Source of the DNA: Deinococcus yavapaiensis KR-236
GTDB taxonomy: Bacteria > Deinococcota > Deinococci > Deinococcales > Deinococcaceae
NCBI RefSeq assembly: GCF_003217515.1
Contig: NZ_QJSX01000010.1
Location: forward strand, 135,483 to 199,482
Direction: 5' to 3'
Length of the DNA stretch: 64,000 nt
Shown: one piece after another, positions 25,602 through 34,788 of the stretch
Numbering within the stretch: the stretch's first letter is position 1
How the letters are laid out: every line of letters starts with the position of its first letter
Position numbers and translations under genes: made by a program
Notes under the pieces: generated by a model
What the model saw: the letters and a program-made list of their open reading frames with translations, nothing else
Databases searched by the model: none
Told to the model about the DNA's origin: nothing

Positions 25602-26090
25602 GTGAAAGCAAAACCCACCGTCTATGTGATTTGCGGATTTATTGGTGCGGGGAAAACCACTTTTGCAAGAAAACTGGAAGAAAAAACTGGCGCCGTGAGA
25701 ATCACGAAGGACGAGTGGCTCATACGCTTGATTGGAAACGATCCGACCGTGGAGGGATTCGAGAAGTTGGATGGCAGGATTTGCGACCTCTCCAGAGATT
25801 TCGCGTTCGAACTTGCCAAAAAGGGCATCGACGTCATTATCGATGAGGGATTCTGGGCAAAGGAGCAACGAGTCGAATTGAGCAGGAGAATCGAGGAAAT
25901 CGGCGCAAAGGAAGTCTTATATTATGTCGAGACTCCTGTAGAAACGATGCGCGAAAGGGTTGTCGGAAGAAACGCCACGCCAAAGAAGGATTCGTTCGAG
26001 ATCAGTGCCGAGATGTGGGAAGGTTACCTGAAATTTTGGCAGCCTCCGAGTGACGACGAGCATTACATCCTCGCCGGCGACGTGAAATAA
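25602..26090 (+). CDS. P-loop kinase-like protein (AAA_33 type)
   Basis: A 162-residue P-loop protein: strand TVYVICGF and Walker A GFIGAGKTT at the N-terminus, KDEWLIRLIG, DVIIDEGFWAKEQR (Walker B-like Asp), and a lid with MRERVVGRNATPKK. The fold is that of small ATP-dependent kinases such as zeta-toxin/CPT-like and polynucleotide-kinase-like proteins; the substrate is unknown. Codon use is clearly different from its neighbours (many A/T third positions), which points to recent transfer. Two starts are possible: ATG 25596 or GTG 25602; the latter has the TANNNT-N6 spacing seen elsewhere. It has no partner genes. Confidence 0.8.
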   Translation: MKAKPTVYVICGFIGAGKTTFARKLEEKTGAVRITKDEWLIRLIGNDPTVEGFEKLDGRICDLSRDFAFELAKKGIDVIIDEGFWAKEQRVELSRRIEEIGAKEVLYYVETPVETMRERVVGRNATPKKDSFEISAEMWEGYLKFWQPPSDDEHYILAGDVK

Positions 26091-26451
26091 AACGTGGCAT
26101 GCGACTGGAAAGAGTAGTCGAGGACGAGGCGTGGAGCGGTAAGTTCGGCAGGGCACCGTGGCCGAGCAGCATAGCCGTGCTCTTTGCGCTTCGCCCTCGA
26201 GCGTGACGCACCGAGCTCCCGCGGAAAGGACGACCGCGGAAAAGCGAGCGACGGCGCGACGGCGTGCGATTGTCGTGACACCTGGCGTCCAGCACAGCGA
26301 AAAGCTGAACTACCGAGGGTCGCCGACAAGACCAAGGCATCGATGGCGCGGCCGCCCAGCTTCATGATCGTGATGAACGACAGAGCGCGGGGCGGTCGTC
26401 TGGAAGGGTCACCTGCGCTCCACCTCGCGTCGCGGTGGGCGTAGGGCGCGC
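26091..26451. other. Intergenic region without visible features
   Basis: About 360 bases between the low-GC kinase-like gene and the end of the first Ig-like lipoprotein. I see no gene, hairpin or repeat in it. Confidence 0.5.
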
Positions 26452-27714
26452 CTACACGCCGCCCTCGTCGACGGGGGGAATGTCCACCGTGACGCTTTGC
26501 GCTCCGCTCATCGTGACGTTTCCGGCAGCGTCGTAGGCTTTCGCGGTGAACGTCAAGGTGCCGTTGTCCGCGCTCGTGATCGCGAACGAGGCCTCGTACG
26601 GAGTCGTGCTGTCGGTCTCCAGGAGGGTCGCGCCTCGGTAGAACTCCACGCGCGTCACGCCGACGTCGTCCGTTGCTCGAGCGGTGAGGGTGTACGTGTC
26701 GGCGCTCGTGATGGTCGCCGACGGAGCCGTGAGATCGACCGTGGGCGGCGTGGTGTCCGGGCGAGGAGGAGCGGTGGGGATGTTCACGGTGACGTTGCGC
26801 GTCGTACTCGTCGTCACGTTGCCCGCGGCGTCGTACGCTTTCGCGGTGAACGCGAGCGTCCCGTTTTGAGCGCTCGTGACGTTGAACGACGTTTGATACG
26901 GGTTGGTCGTGTCCGTGGCGAGGAGGGTGGTGCCTTGATAGAACTCCACGCGCGCGACGCCGACGTTATCCGTCGCCACGACGCTCAGGTCGTACGCACC
27001 GGCCGTCGTGACAACCGCCGTGGGCGCGGTCAGTTCCACCGTGGGCGCTGTCGTGTCCGCACCCGGGGGGGCGTCGGTGATGTTCACGGTGACGTTCACG
27101 ACGCCGCTCGTCGTACTGTTCCCCTCGGCGTCCTTGGCAACCGCTCTGAAGGCCACCGTTCCGTTCTGCGCGCTCGTGACGTTCACGGTCGCCTCGTAGG
27201 GCGCGGTGGTGTCCGTGGCAACGAGGACGCCGCCACGGTAGAACTGAACGCTCGACACGCCGACGTTGTCGCTCGCGTCGGCAGCGAGCGTGATGGGACC
27301 GGCGGTCGTGACGGTCGTGGGGGCGGCGGTGAGCGTGACGGTCGGCGCGGTGGTGTCCGCCGGAATGAAATCGACGGTGAGAGTGGCGTTGCCGCTCCTG
27401 CCGACGTTGCCCGCGGCGTCGTAGGCGCGGGTGGAGTAGCGGATGGGCCCCTCGGGGGTGCCGGCGGGAATGGTGTCGGTCGTGGTGTACGGCGCACTGG
27501 TGTCGGTGTCGAGGAGGATGCCGTTCTTGTAGAACTCGACGCGGGTGACACCGACGTTGTCGGTGGGTTTCGAGGTGAGGGTCACCGTGCCGGGCGTCGT
27601 GAGCGTCGTGGCGTCGACTTTGATGGTCGCGCTGGGCGCGCTGAGGTCGATTGTCGGACGGGTGCAAGCGGCGAGCATGAGGGTCAGGGCGGCGAGGGCA
27701 ACGGGTCGTTTCAT
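26452..27714 (-). CDS. Lipoprotein with four bacterial Ig-like repeats
   Basis: A 420-residue exported lipoprotein. The lipobox is LMLAAC (Cys at residue 17). Four tandem Ig-like domains of about 95 residues follow, each with the pattern A-T-D-N-V-G-V-x-x-V-x-F-Y-x-x-x-x-L-x-x-T-D-T-x-x-P-Y and ending T-A-K-A-Y-D-A-A-G-N-V-T (the Big/Ig_7-like repeat common in surface proteins). It ends in a short acidic tail. It is likely a surface adhesion or spacer protein. ATG 27714 follows GGAGG by six bases. The paralogue at 27995 lies directly upstream in the same direction, so the pair arose by tandem duplication. Confidence 0.88.
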   Translation of the reverse strand: MKRPVALAALTLMLAACTRPTIDLSAPSATIKVDATTLTTPGTVTLTSKPTDNVGVTRVEFYKNGILLDTDTSAPYTTTDTIPAGTPEGPIRYSTRAYDAAGNVGRSGNATLTVDFIPADTTAPTVTLTAAPTTVTTAGPITLAADASDNVGVSSVQFYRGGVLVATDTTAPYEATVNVTSAQNGTVAFRAVAKDAEGNSTTSGVVNVTVNITDAPPGADTTAPTVELTAPTAVVTTAGAYDLSVVATDNVGVARVEFYQGTTLLATDTTNPYQTSFNVTSAQNGTLAFTAKAYDAAGNVTTSTTRNVTVNIPTAPPRPDTTPPTVDLTAPSATITSADTYTLTARATDDVGVTRVEFYRGATLLETDSTTPYEASFAITSADNGTLTFTAKAYDAAGNVTMSGAQSVTVDIPPVDEGGV

Positions 27715-27994
27715 ACGAGCCTCCAGTTCAAGTGCGCCAAGTGCACGATGCACCTCAGTTTACTCACAGCTGTCAGGAGCGAGGGCGGCGCCTGCAACGC
27801 GACCATGTTCAGGGTCGAGACAACCGTGGCGTGTGGACGGGTGCATTTTGTCGTGCGCGCGGCGAGGGAGGTCAAGGCCCGACGGTGCTTCGTCGGGCGG
27901 TTCCTCGCGTCGCGTCGTTCACGTTGCCCGCCCGAACATGATGTTCTATGCCGTACCGCGCGAGTCGAGGTCCTGCGTCAACGCGCTGGAATGC

Positions 27995-29425
27995 TCAGGG
28001 GTGCGTCGCGAGAGCCGCGCGCATTCCCCGGTGGGCGTCTCGAGCGGCACGCTCCTCGCCTGTCGTCACTTCGTGTCGCGCAACGTCACGCTCGGTTGAC
28101 GTGAAGTGCGGTGTAAGTGCGGCCGTCGTGTCGGAGGACGTTTTCGTGCCGGTCATGGCGTAGCAGTCGCTTTGAGTTCCATTCGCGTTTTGGTAGTAGC
28201 AACCGCTGACGCTCGTGTTGCTCGCCGCCGCGAAGTCGAAGATGAAGAATCGGTCGAACGTACTGTCTTCGTCGAGCAGGGTGAATTTGCTCAAGCTCGG
28301 AACGTACCCCGCGACGATCACGTTGCCGAGTTGATCTCGACCGTAGATGTCGTACACCGTGTCGTCGAAGCTGTTTTCTCGAACGTCATCGAGACGGTAC
28401 GTTTGCTGGAACGTGGTGGAACCGATGTTGTACGTGAACACCCACGTGCCGATGAGCCGTCGGGTTTGCTCTTGATTGAAGGACGACGGAACGTCGATGT
28501 TCGTGTTGGCCGTCGCTTGCGCCTGATTGCCTTCTGTGTCGAAGGCGACGGCGCGGTAGACGCGCGTGGCGACCGTTCCACTCGTCGCGGCGCGCGTCGA
28601 CTCGTAAGGCGCGGTGGTATCGGTGGTGACGAGTTGCCCGTTTTCGTAGAACTCCACGCGGTCGATTCCGTTGGCGTCGGTGGCCGTGGCGCTGACCTTG
28701 TACTCCCCGGCGGTCGTGATGCTGGCGGGCGCGGCGATCGTGACGACCGGCGGCGTGGTGTCGGGGGTGATGTCGACGGTGACGTTCACGGCGCTGCTGG
28801 TGGTGGTGTTTCCAGCGGCGTCCTTCGCGACGGCCGTGAAGGACAAGGTGCCGTTCTGAGCGCTCGTCGTGGTGAACGTGGCGGTGTAGGGCGACGTGGT
28901 GTCCGTCGAGATGAGGGTGGCGCCTCGATAGAACGCCACGCTGGTCACGCCGACGTTGTCGGTCGCTTGCGCGGTGAGGGCGTACGTGCCAGCGTTCGTG
29001 ATGGTGGGCGCGGGCGCGAAGAGTTCGACCGTGGGAGGCGTGATGTCACGGCCGGGCAAGGGGTCGGAGGGAAAGTTGACGGTGAGAACGGCGTTGTCGC
29101 TCGTGCCGACGTTCCCGGCAGCGTCGTACGCGCGGGTGTTGTAACGAATGGTGCCGTTGGGAGTGCCAGCGGTGATGGTGTCGGTGGTGCTGTACGGCGC
29201 GGAGGTGTCCGCGCCGATGAGGATGTCGTTCTTGTAGAACTCGACGCGGGTGACGCCGATGTTGTCGGTGGGATTGGAGGTGAGGGTGATGGGACCGGGC
29301 GTCGTGACGGTGGTGGGGTTGAGCGTGATGTTGGCGCTCGGGGCAATTTGATCCGGGACGGGCGCTGCGGTGTTGCAGGCGACGAGGGCGAGCGTGATCG
29401 TCGTCAGGGCGAAGGCTTTCTTCAT
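27995..29425 (-). CDS. Lipoprotein with Ig-like repeats and a C-terminal lipocalin-like domain
   Basis: A 476-residue paralogue of the preceding gene. The lipobox is LALVAC. Three Ig-like repeats (about 25-315) have the same G-V-T-x-V-x-F-Y core and are nearly identical to the paralogue in the first repeat. The C-terminal part starts RRLIGTWVFTYNIGSTTFQQTYRL and contains a cysteine pair (GCYYQN...DCYAMTG), resembling the small lipocalin-like secreted proteins at 292 and 38220. The last 45 residues are polar and may be read-through past an older end. ATG 29425 follows GGGAG by seven bases. Confidence 0.86.
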   Translation of the reverse strand: MKKAFALTTITLALVACNTAAPVPDQIAPSANITLNPTTVTTPGPITLTSNPTDNIGVTRVEFYKNDILIGADTSAPYSTTDTITAGTPNGTIRYNTRAYDAAGNVGTSDNAVLTVNFPSDPLPGRDITPPTVELFAPAPTITNAGTYALTAQATDNVGVTSVAFYRGATLISTDTTSPYTATFTTTSAQNGTLSFTAVAKDAAGNTTTSSAVNVTVDITPDTTPPVVTIAAPASITTAGEYKVSATATDANGIDRVEFYENGQLVTTDTTAPYESTRAATSGTVATRVYRAVAFDTEGNQAQATANTNIDVPSSFNQEQTRRLIGTWVFTYNIGSTTFQQTYRLDDVRENSFDDTVYDIYGRDQLGNVIVAGYVPSLSKFTLLDEDSTFDRFFIFDFAAASNTSVSGCYYQNANGTQSDCYAMTGTKTSSDTTAALTPHFTSTERDVARHEVTTGEERAARDAHRGMRAALATHP

Positions 29426-29737
29426 TGTTCTCCCATCATGAAGCCTTCGGGTGCAGACGTCACGTCGGGCAGTGCACTCCTCGTGCATACGTCGCTTCAC
29501 TCAGGCACTTCCCGTCCGGTCACCCGCGCGTCGGTCGAAGACCCGGAGGAGTTCGACACGGCAGGGAAGCATGCTCGTTGGGGCCGTTCGGCACGCCTTT
29601 GTCGTGTCCGGCAGTCATCATGAACGCCGGACACGACAGGCAACGCGGCCCTCGTTTCGGCAGTTGCTGGATATCGCGCCTTGTCTCCGAAAGACACAAT
29701 TGGGCGCAACCTTGAGGTTTGCTCCACGCTTCTCGCA
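29426..29737. other. Divergent region between lipoprotein and histidine kinase
   Basis: About 310 bases holding the upstream region of the Ig-like lipoprotein (minus strand) and the promoter of the kinase. An AT-rich stretch near 29735-29745 provides the kinase -10 box. No gene is visible. Confidence 0.45.
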
Positions 29738-29743
29738 TATTCT
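29738..29743 (+). promoter_or_regulatory. -10 box of histidine kinase gene
   Basis: TATTCT followed by six bases (TGGAAC) and the GTG at 29750. A TTGAGG at 29712 is 20 bases upstream and could be a loosely spaced -35 element. Confidence 0.55.
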
Positions 29744-29749
29744 TGGAAC

Positions 29750-32686
29750 GTGACGTCGACGCACGCTTCCGACATAACGCGTCTCACAGCGCATCTGCAC
29801 GCTTTGCAGCACGTTACGAGGGCGCTCACCGACGCCACGACCACCTCCGACGTGTCGCGTGTCGTGTTCGACGTCGCCTTCTCCGTTCTGGACGCATGTG
29901 AAGCCGGCTTCGCGTTACAGCGCGGCGATACCTTGGAGTTTCATGGCGGCGTGAACACTCCGGACGTCGTGCGGCAGTCGAACCACACCCTCCCCCTCAA
30001 GTCTCCCCTGCCCATCGCTGACGCCTCACGTATCGGACAGGCGGTGTACCTGGAGACGCTCCAAGCTCAAATCGACGCCTACCCGAAACACGAAACGTAC
30101 CTGCGCGATCGCGGCATCCAGGCGACGACCGCCGTGCCGTTCGCCTCGCTCGGTGTGCGCGGCGCACTGGTTCTGTGCTTCACAAGCAAGCAAACGTTCG
30201 ACGTGACGACGCGCGCCTTCCTCGAAGCGCTCGCCATGCAAATCGGCGCGGCCGTCGCGCGAGCCGAACTCATCGCCGCCGAACGTTCCGCTCGTAGCGC
30301 GGCCGAGCAGCACGCCTCCCGCTTGCGCGCGGTCGTGGAAGCCTCGACGAGCTTCGTGTGGTTATCGGGCGCGGACGGGCAAAGCGATGAAGTGGCTGCC
30401 TTCTGGTCGGATCTCACCGGCCAGACGCGTGAGGAGGGCGCCGGGTGGGGCTGGTTGAACGCCGTGCACGAACGAGACCGCCAACGCGTCCAAGAGGCGT
30501 GGACGCAGGCGTTCACGACCCGGACGCGCTACGACCTCACCTTCGGTGTGCGCGCCAAAGGCGGAGAGGAGCGCTTCGTGAGCGTACGCGGCGTCCCGAG
30601 GTTCGAGGACGGACAGGTGGTGGAGTGGACGGGCAGCTTCGATGATGTCACGGAGCGTGTGAAGGTCGAAGCTCAGCTCAGAGAACGTGAGGCGCGCCTC
30701 GCATTGCTCTTGGAGCACGCGCCCGCCGCCATCGCGATGTTCGATCAGGAGATGCGTTACCTCGCGGTATCCAATCGCTTTCGCTCCGACTTCCGCCTTC
30801 CACACGACCTCGTCGGGCGCTTCCACTACGACGTCTTTCCCGACACCCGTGACCGCTGGTTGGATTTCAACGCGCGCGCCTTGGCCGGTGAGGAGTTGAG
30901 CTGCGACGAAGACGCGTTCGAGCGTACGAACGGAAGCGTCGATTTTGTTCGTTGGACGCTCGCACCTTGGCGCGCGGCGACCGGGGAAGTCGGCGGCGTC
31001 ATCCTGTTCGCCGAGGTCATCACGGAGGCGGTGGAATCGCGACGGCGTGACGCCTACCTGCTCGCGCTCGAAGAGCGTCTGCGCGCCGCGCCGAGTGGAG
31101 GGGACGCCGTGCAAGCAGCGCTCGAACACCTTGGCGTGCAACTCCAGGCGTCGTTATGCGTCTTGATGGACGTGCAACCTGACGGCGAGACGGGGGTGAT
31201 CGAGCGCGAGTGGCGCCGCGTGTCCATTCCGTCCGTCTTGGGTCGCCACCGCCTCGCGGATTACGGCGAAGTGCGCGCCCGACTCGTGTCGGACGGACAT
31301 ACCGTCGTGGTGAACGATGTCGAAGCGGACGTACGCACGGCGAAGACGAGCGTGGTCGGTGCGTACGAGGCGATCGGCGTGCGCGCGTCGCTCGACGTGC
31401 CGCTCATGCGCGGCGGTACGCTGCGAGCGCTCGTGTCGCTGGCGTCGAGCGAGCCCCGTACGTGGCGGGGCAGCGAGATCGATTTGGCACGTGAAACTTT
31501 GGAGCGTGTTTGGCAAGCCGCCGAACGCTCGCGCGTCGAGGACGCCTTGCGAGCGAGCGAGAGCCGTTTGCGGCTCGCGACGGACGCCGCGCAAACCGGG
31601 ACGTGGGATTTCGACCTCGTGACGAACACCTTGCGGTGGGACGAGCGCGCGAAAGCGTTGTTCGGCTTGCCTGCCGACGCTGAAGTGACCTACACGGACA
31701 CCTTTCTAGCGGGGCTCCATCCGGACGACCGTGCCGCGACCGACGCGGCGGTCGAAGCGGCGTTGGATCCGTGCGGATCGGGCGAGTGCGACCTCGAGTA
31801 CCGCGCGATCGGACTGCAAGATGGCGTGGAGCGCTGGATCGGCGCGCGAGGCCGCGCCTTCTTCGAAGGAGGTCGAGCGGTACGCCTGATCGGAACGGTG
31901 ATCGACCTCAGCGAGCGCAAGCGCGTTGAAGCGCAGCTTCGAGAGATGAACGAGACACTCGAGCGGCGCGTGCGCGAGCGAACGCAGGCCTTGGAGCGGT
32001 CGAACGCCGAACTCGAGCGTTTCGCCTACATCGCTTCTCATGACTTGCAAGAGCCGATTCGAACCGTCACGAGCTTTTCGGGCCTTCTCGAGCAGCGTTA
32101 CGATGCGTCGTTGGACGAACGCGGACGCCTGTACTTGAAAATGCTTCGGCAAGGCGCGAGTCGAATGAAGACCTTGGTGGACGATTTACTGGCGTTTTCG
32201 CGTCTCAAGGGGGACGCGGCACCTCTCAAGCCCGTGGATTTAAATCTGCCGCTTTCAGAAGCGCTCGCGCGTCTCGAGCGGCGTCTGGCGGAGACGGAGG
32301 CACACGTCACCTGCGATACGCTGCCCACCGTGCTGGGGGACGGTCCGGGACTCTCGCAAGTGTTTCAGAACCTCATCGGGAACGCCGTGAAATTCGTCCG
32401 GCCCGGCGTGACGCCCGAAGTGCACGTTGGAGTGGCCCAGGAGAGCACGTCGTGGCACGTGACCGTGGCCGATAACGGCGTCGGCATCGAAGAGGCGTAC
32501 TTGGAGCGCATCTTCGAGTTGTTCCAACGGTTGCATCCCAAGCATGAGTTCGAGGGAACGGGCTTGGGCTTGGGCATTTGTCGCATGGTCGTGGAGAGAC
32601 ATGGCGGACGCATCTGGGCCGAATCTACGATTGGCGTTGGGAGCGTCTTCCACTTCACCTTACCGGTTCGTTCGCCCGAAGCGTAG
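29750..32686 (+). CDS. Multi-sensor histidine kinase (GAF-PAS-PAS-GAF-PAS-HisKA)
   Basis: A 978-residue soluble sensor kinase without transmembrane segments. In order: GAF (about 10-175), PAS with PAC motif (about 185-305, ending VEWTGSFDDVTERV), PAS (about 315-430), GAF (about 450-590), PAS (about 600-720, ending IGTVIDLSERKR), a coiled coil, HisKA with the phospho-acceptor His764 (IASHDLQEPIRT), and HATPase_c with N-box FQNLIGNAVKF, G1 VADNGVGIEE and G2 GTGLGLGICRMVVE. SHDLQEPIRTV is typical of phytochrome-like kinases. No response regulator is adjacent; the single-domain regulator at 9719 is a candidate partner. The GTG start is chosen for its leaderless spacing; codons upstream to 29681 are open but non-conserved in look. 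Confidence 0.92.
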   Translation: MTSTHASDITRLTAHLHALQHVTRALTDATTTSDVSRVVFDVAFSVLDACEAGFALQRGDTLEFHGGVNTPDVVRQSNHTLPLKSPLPIADASRIGQAVYLETLQAQIDAYPKHETYLRDRGIQATTAVPFASLGVRGALVLCFTSKQTFDVTTRAFLEALAMQIGAAVARAELIAAERSARSAAEQHASRLRAVVEASTSFVWLSGADGQSDEVAAFWSDLTGQTREEGAGWGWLNAVHERDRQRVQEAWTQAFTTRTRYDLTFGVRAKGGEERFVSVRGVPRFEDGQVVEWTGSFDDVTERVKVEAQLREREARLALLLEHAPAAIAMFDQEMRYLAVSNRFRSDFRLPHDLVGRFHYDVFPDTRDRWLDFNARALAGEELSCDEDAFERTNGSVDFVRWTLAPWRAATGEVGGVILFAEVITEAVESRRRDAYLLALEERLRAAPSGGDAVQAALEHLGVQLQASLCVLMDVQPDGETGVIEREWRRVSIPSVLGRHRLADYGEVRARLVSDGHTVVVNDVEADVRTAKTSVVGAYEAIGVRASLDVPLMRGGTLRALVSLASSEPRTWRGSEIDLARETLERVWQAAERSRVEDALRASESRLRLATDAAQTGTWDFDLVTNTLRWDERAKALFGLPADAEVTYTDTFLAGLHPDDRAATDAAVEAALDPCGSGECDLEYRAIGLQDGVERWIGARGRAFFEGGRAVRLIGTVIDLSERKRVEAQLREMNETLERRVRERTQALERSNAELERFAYIASHDLQEPIRTVTSFSGLLEQRYDASLDERGRLYLKMLRQGASRMKTLVDDLLAFSRLKGDAAPLKPVDLNLPLSEALARLERRLAETEAHVTCDTLPTVLGDGPGLSQVFQNLIGNAVKFVRPGVTPEVHVGVAQESTSWHVTVADNGVGIEEAYLERIFELFQRLHPKHEFEGTGLGLGICRMVVERHGGRIWAESTIGVGSVFHFTLPVRSPEA

Positions 32687-33201
32687 GATCGCAGAACGGT
32701 ACGGTCGAAAATGGGCCACCTGCTGGCACCTTCCGTGACTCGAGCGGCGAGGCGAGGTTAAGCGGCGTGTTGCTCGGCGTTCTTCATGACGACCAGTCGC
32801 ATGACCGGGCTCGTCCGCAGTCCATCGACATGTACTGGCAACCATCCTGCCTTTCGAGCGCGAGGGGGAGCAGGGTCGGCGGAAGGAACGCCGCCGAACT
32901 CGCCTCGAGCTTACGCGGGTCGTACGAGGTCCTCGCTCACGCTGGAAGTTGGTAAAAGGTCGTATTTCCGTCGGCTTTCTTCGGCTTTCCTCGCGCTCAG
33001 CAACGCTTCGGCGCGTCACGCGAGGAAAGGCCATGAGGGGATCGCGCACCGCGCTGATCACCGGATGCGCTTACGTCGTGTTCCCCTTGCCGTTCACGAG
33101 CCGGTCTCTGAGAAGCGAGATCACGGTGCATGCGGTGACACTGGCTCAGGAAGGCCTTCAAGGTCATCTGATGCGTGGTGTTTCTGTGAGCGTGGTGTCG
33201 T
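32687..33201. other. Gene-poor stretch with possible decayed coding sequence
   Basis: About 515 bases. A frame at 33030-33200 reads like a hydrophobic membrane protein (LITGCAYVVFPLP and later LMRGVSVSVVS) and may be the N-terminal part of the CPBP relic that follows, but stops and frame changes prevent a call. No repeat or RNA gene is evident. Confidence 0.35.
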
Positions 33202-33441
33202 GACCCCGTTGTCGGAGAGGCGGCCGCGCTCACCGACGTCTTGTTCGCGAGCATGCACGTCCCGATCGTCACTTCGGATCCGCGCGTGGCCTTCGCACCG
33301 ATTGCAGGGTCGTCGGGTCTGCTCGGCTTGATCTACGCCGGGCTCACCCTTCGCACCGGTCGTGTCTGGCGGGCGCTGCTGTTGCACAGCGCCGCCGAAT
33401 GGAGCCTCGCGCTGATCAGGGTCGGCGTCTCACTCGCTTGA
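33202..33441 (+). pseudogene. Relic of a CPBP-family intramembrane protease
   Basis: The C-terminal part of a CPBP (Abi/CAAX-protease) protein: LFASMHVPIVTSDPR supplies the F-x-x-x-H motif 2, followed by a hydrophobic helix (GLLGLIYAGLTLRTG) and LLLHSAAEWSLALI, which resembles the third conserved motif. The first motif, E-E-x-x-x-R, is not intact in the sequence before it (VVGEAAAL), and the upstream half is out of frame. A free-standing start at 33241 (TTG) would give only 66 residues without the catalytic glutamates. I therefore read it as a pseudogene. Confidence 0.5.
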
Positions 33442-33729
33442 AACGCAGTCCTCGCCTTGGGGATACCCAGGCGACCCGTTTGCCAGCCCTGGGTGTCACG
33501 TTACCGTCTGGCGATCTTTACATGAGGAGGGCCGCCTGCCTTGTGAGAGCCCGGCTGGAAGAACAACTCCTTGCACCGTCATCCATTACCCCTCCCCTTC
33601 CCGTCGCTCTTGCCGAGCTTCCGGTTGGCGCGTCGAGAATGAGCCACAGGTCGCCGGGATGAAGGAGTTTCAGGACGAAAGGGGCACGTGTCCCAAGTGC
33701 GTTGCCGTCTACCTGCACTGTATCTATAT
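33442..33729. other. Intergenic region
   Basis: About 290 bases between the CPBP relic and the end of the methyltransferase gene. Nothing recognisable. Confidence 0.4.
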
Positions 33730-34671
33730 CTATGCGTTCGGAAGACTCACGCACGCCTCGGCGACTGCCGTGACATGGCGAACGTCGGTGCCGCAGCAAC
33801 CACCCAGCACCGTGATTTGCGGCTGTACGTCGAGGAGCTTGCGGTAGAGGCGGCCAAGTTCGACTGGATCTCCCGCATCGAGCTCCGTCATGGCGTCGAG
33901 TTCCGCGTGACTGCAGCGCGAGGCATTCGCGCGCACACCGCGAATACGCTGAGTCCAGGCCGCTCGATCGCGCAGAACCGCCGCGAAATGGTCCGGATGG
34001 GCGCAGTTGATCATGAAGTAGGTTGGATACCCGCCGGTCGCCTCGTCGACGGCCCGCACGGCGTCCATCAGAGAGTCGCCCGTCGGGAGCCGCCCGTCCG
34101 TCTCCACCGTGAATGAAATCGCGATCGGCAGACCGACCTGGGCCGCGGCCAAAGCGATCCCGGTCGCTTCGTTCACGTTGTTCATGGTGATTGCCGAAAG
34201 CATGTCGACGCCTGCCGAGGCCAGTACTCGCGCTTGATGCCCGTGGTAGTCGGTCGCCTCCGCGACGCTCATGATCCGACCGGGATCGTAGCCGTCACCG
34301 CGTGGGCCGACGCAACCGCTGACCACGATTTCGAGCGCGTCACCCGCGAACTCGGCTCTCAAGCGGTGCAGCAACTCGACCGCCTCGACGTTGAGCCGAT
34401 CGAGTTCGGCTTGTTGAAGTCCGAGCGGCGCGGCCCAATCGGGGCTGGCACGCCAAGTGGCGCTTTCGAGGATGAACCCCGTGCCGAGACGACGTGCGAG
34501 CTCGAGATAGGGACGGTAATACGCTTCGAGCGCAGCCCGACCCTCCGCCGTGCCGAGCAGGACGACGGAGGCGAAATAGGGAAGGTCGATGCCGCGGTTG
34601 AAGAGAAGATCCGTCTCCAAACCGCCGTCGGTCAGGACAAGACGCGTGAGTTGAGGCAGCGGTCCTTTCAT
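33730..34671 (-). CDS. Homocysteine S-methyltransferase
   Basis: A 313-residue TIM-barrel methyltransferase of the MmuM/BHMT type, transferring a methyl group from S-methylmethionine or a related donor to homocysteine to make methionine. DGGLETDL opens the barrel, GCVGPRGD is the second block, and the zinc ligands are visible as C223 in FMINCAHP and C292-C293 in LGGCCGTD. Length is normal for the family. The ATG at 34671 is preceded by GGAGG at seven bases; the GTG four codons upstream overlaps that site and is less likely. The gene stands alone between pseudogenes. Confidence 0.93.
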   Translation of the reverse strand: MKGPLPQLTRLVLTDGGLETDLLFNRGIDLPYFASVVLLGTAEGRAALEAYYRPYLELARRLGTGFILESATWRASPDWAAPLGLQQAELDRLNVEAVELLHRLRAEFAGDALEIVVSGCVGPRGDGYDPGRIMSVAEATDYHGHQARVLASAGVDMLSAITMNNVNEATGIALAAAQVGLPIAISFTVETDGRLPTGDSLMDAVRAVDEATGGYPTYFMINCAHPDHFAAVLRDRAAWTQRIRGVRANASRCSHAELDAMTELDAGDPVELGRLYRKLLDVQPQITVLGGCCGTDVRHVTAVAEACVSLPNA

Positions 34672-34788
34672 ATTGTCCTCCACCCGTCAGGCGGGTCGTG
34701 GGCAACGCGATGCAGAGCGAGTTTCAGTTTACAGGTAAGGCACGTCGGAGTGGGACACGTTGTAGCAGGCCAGTGCGAAGGGTCGCCG

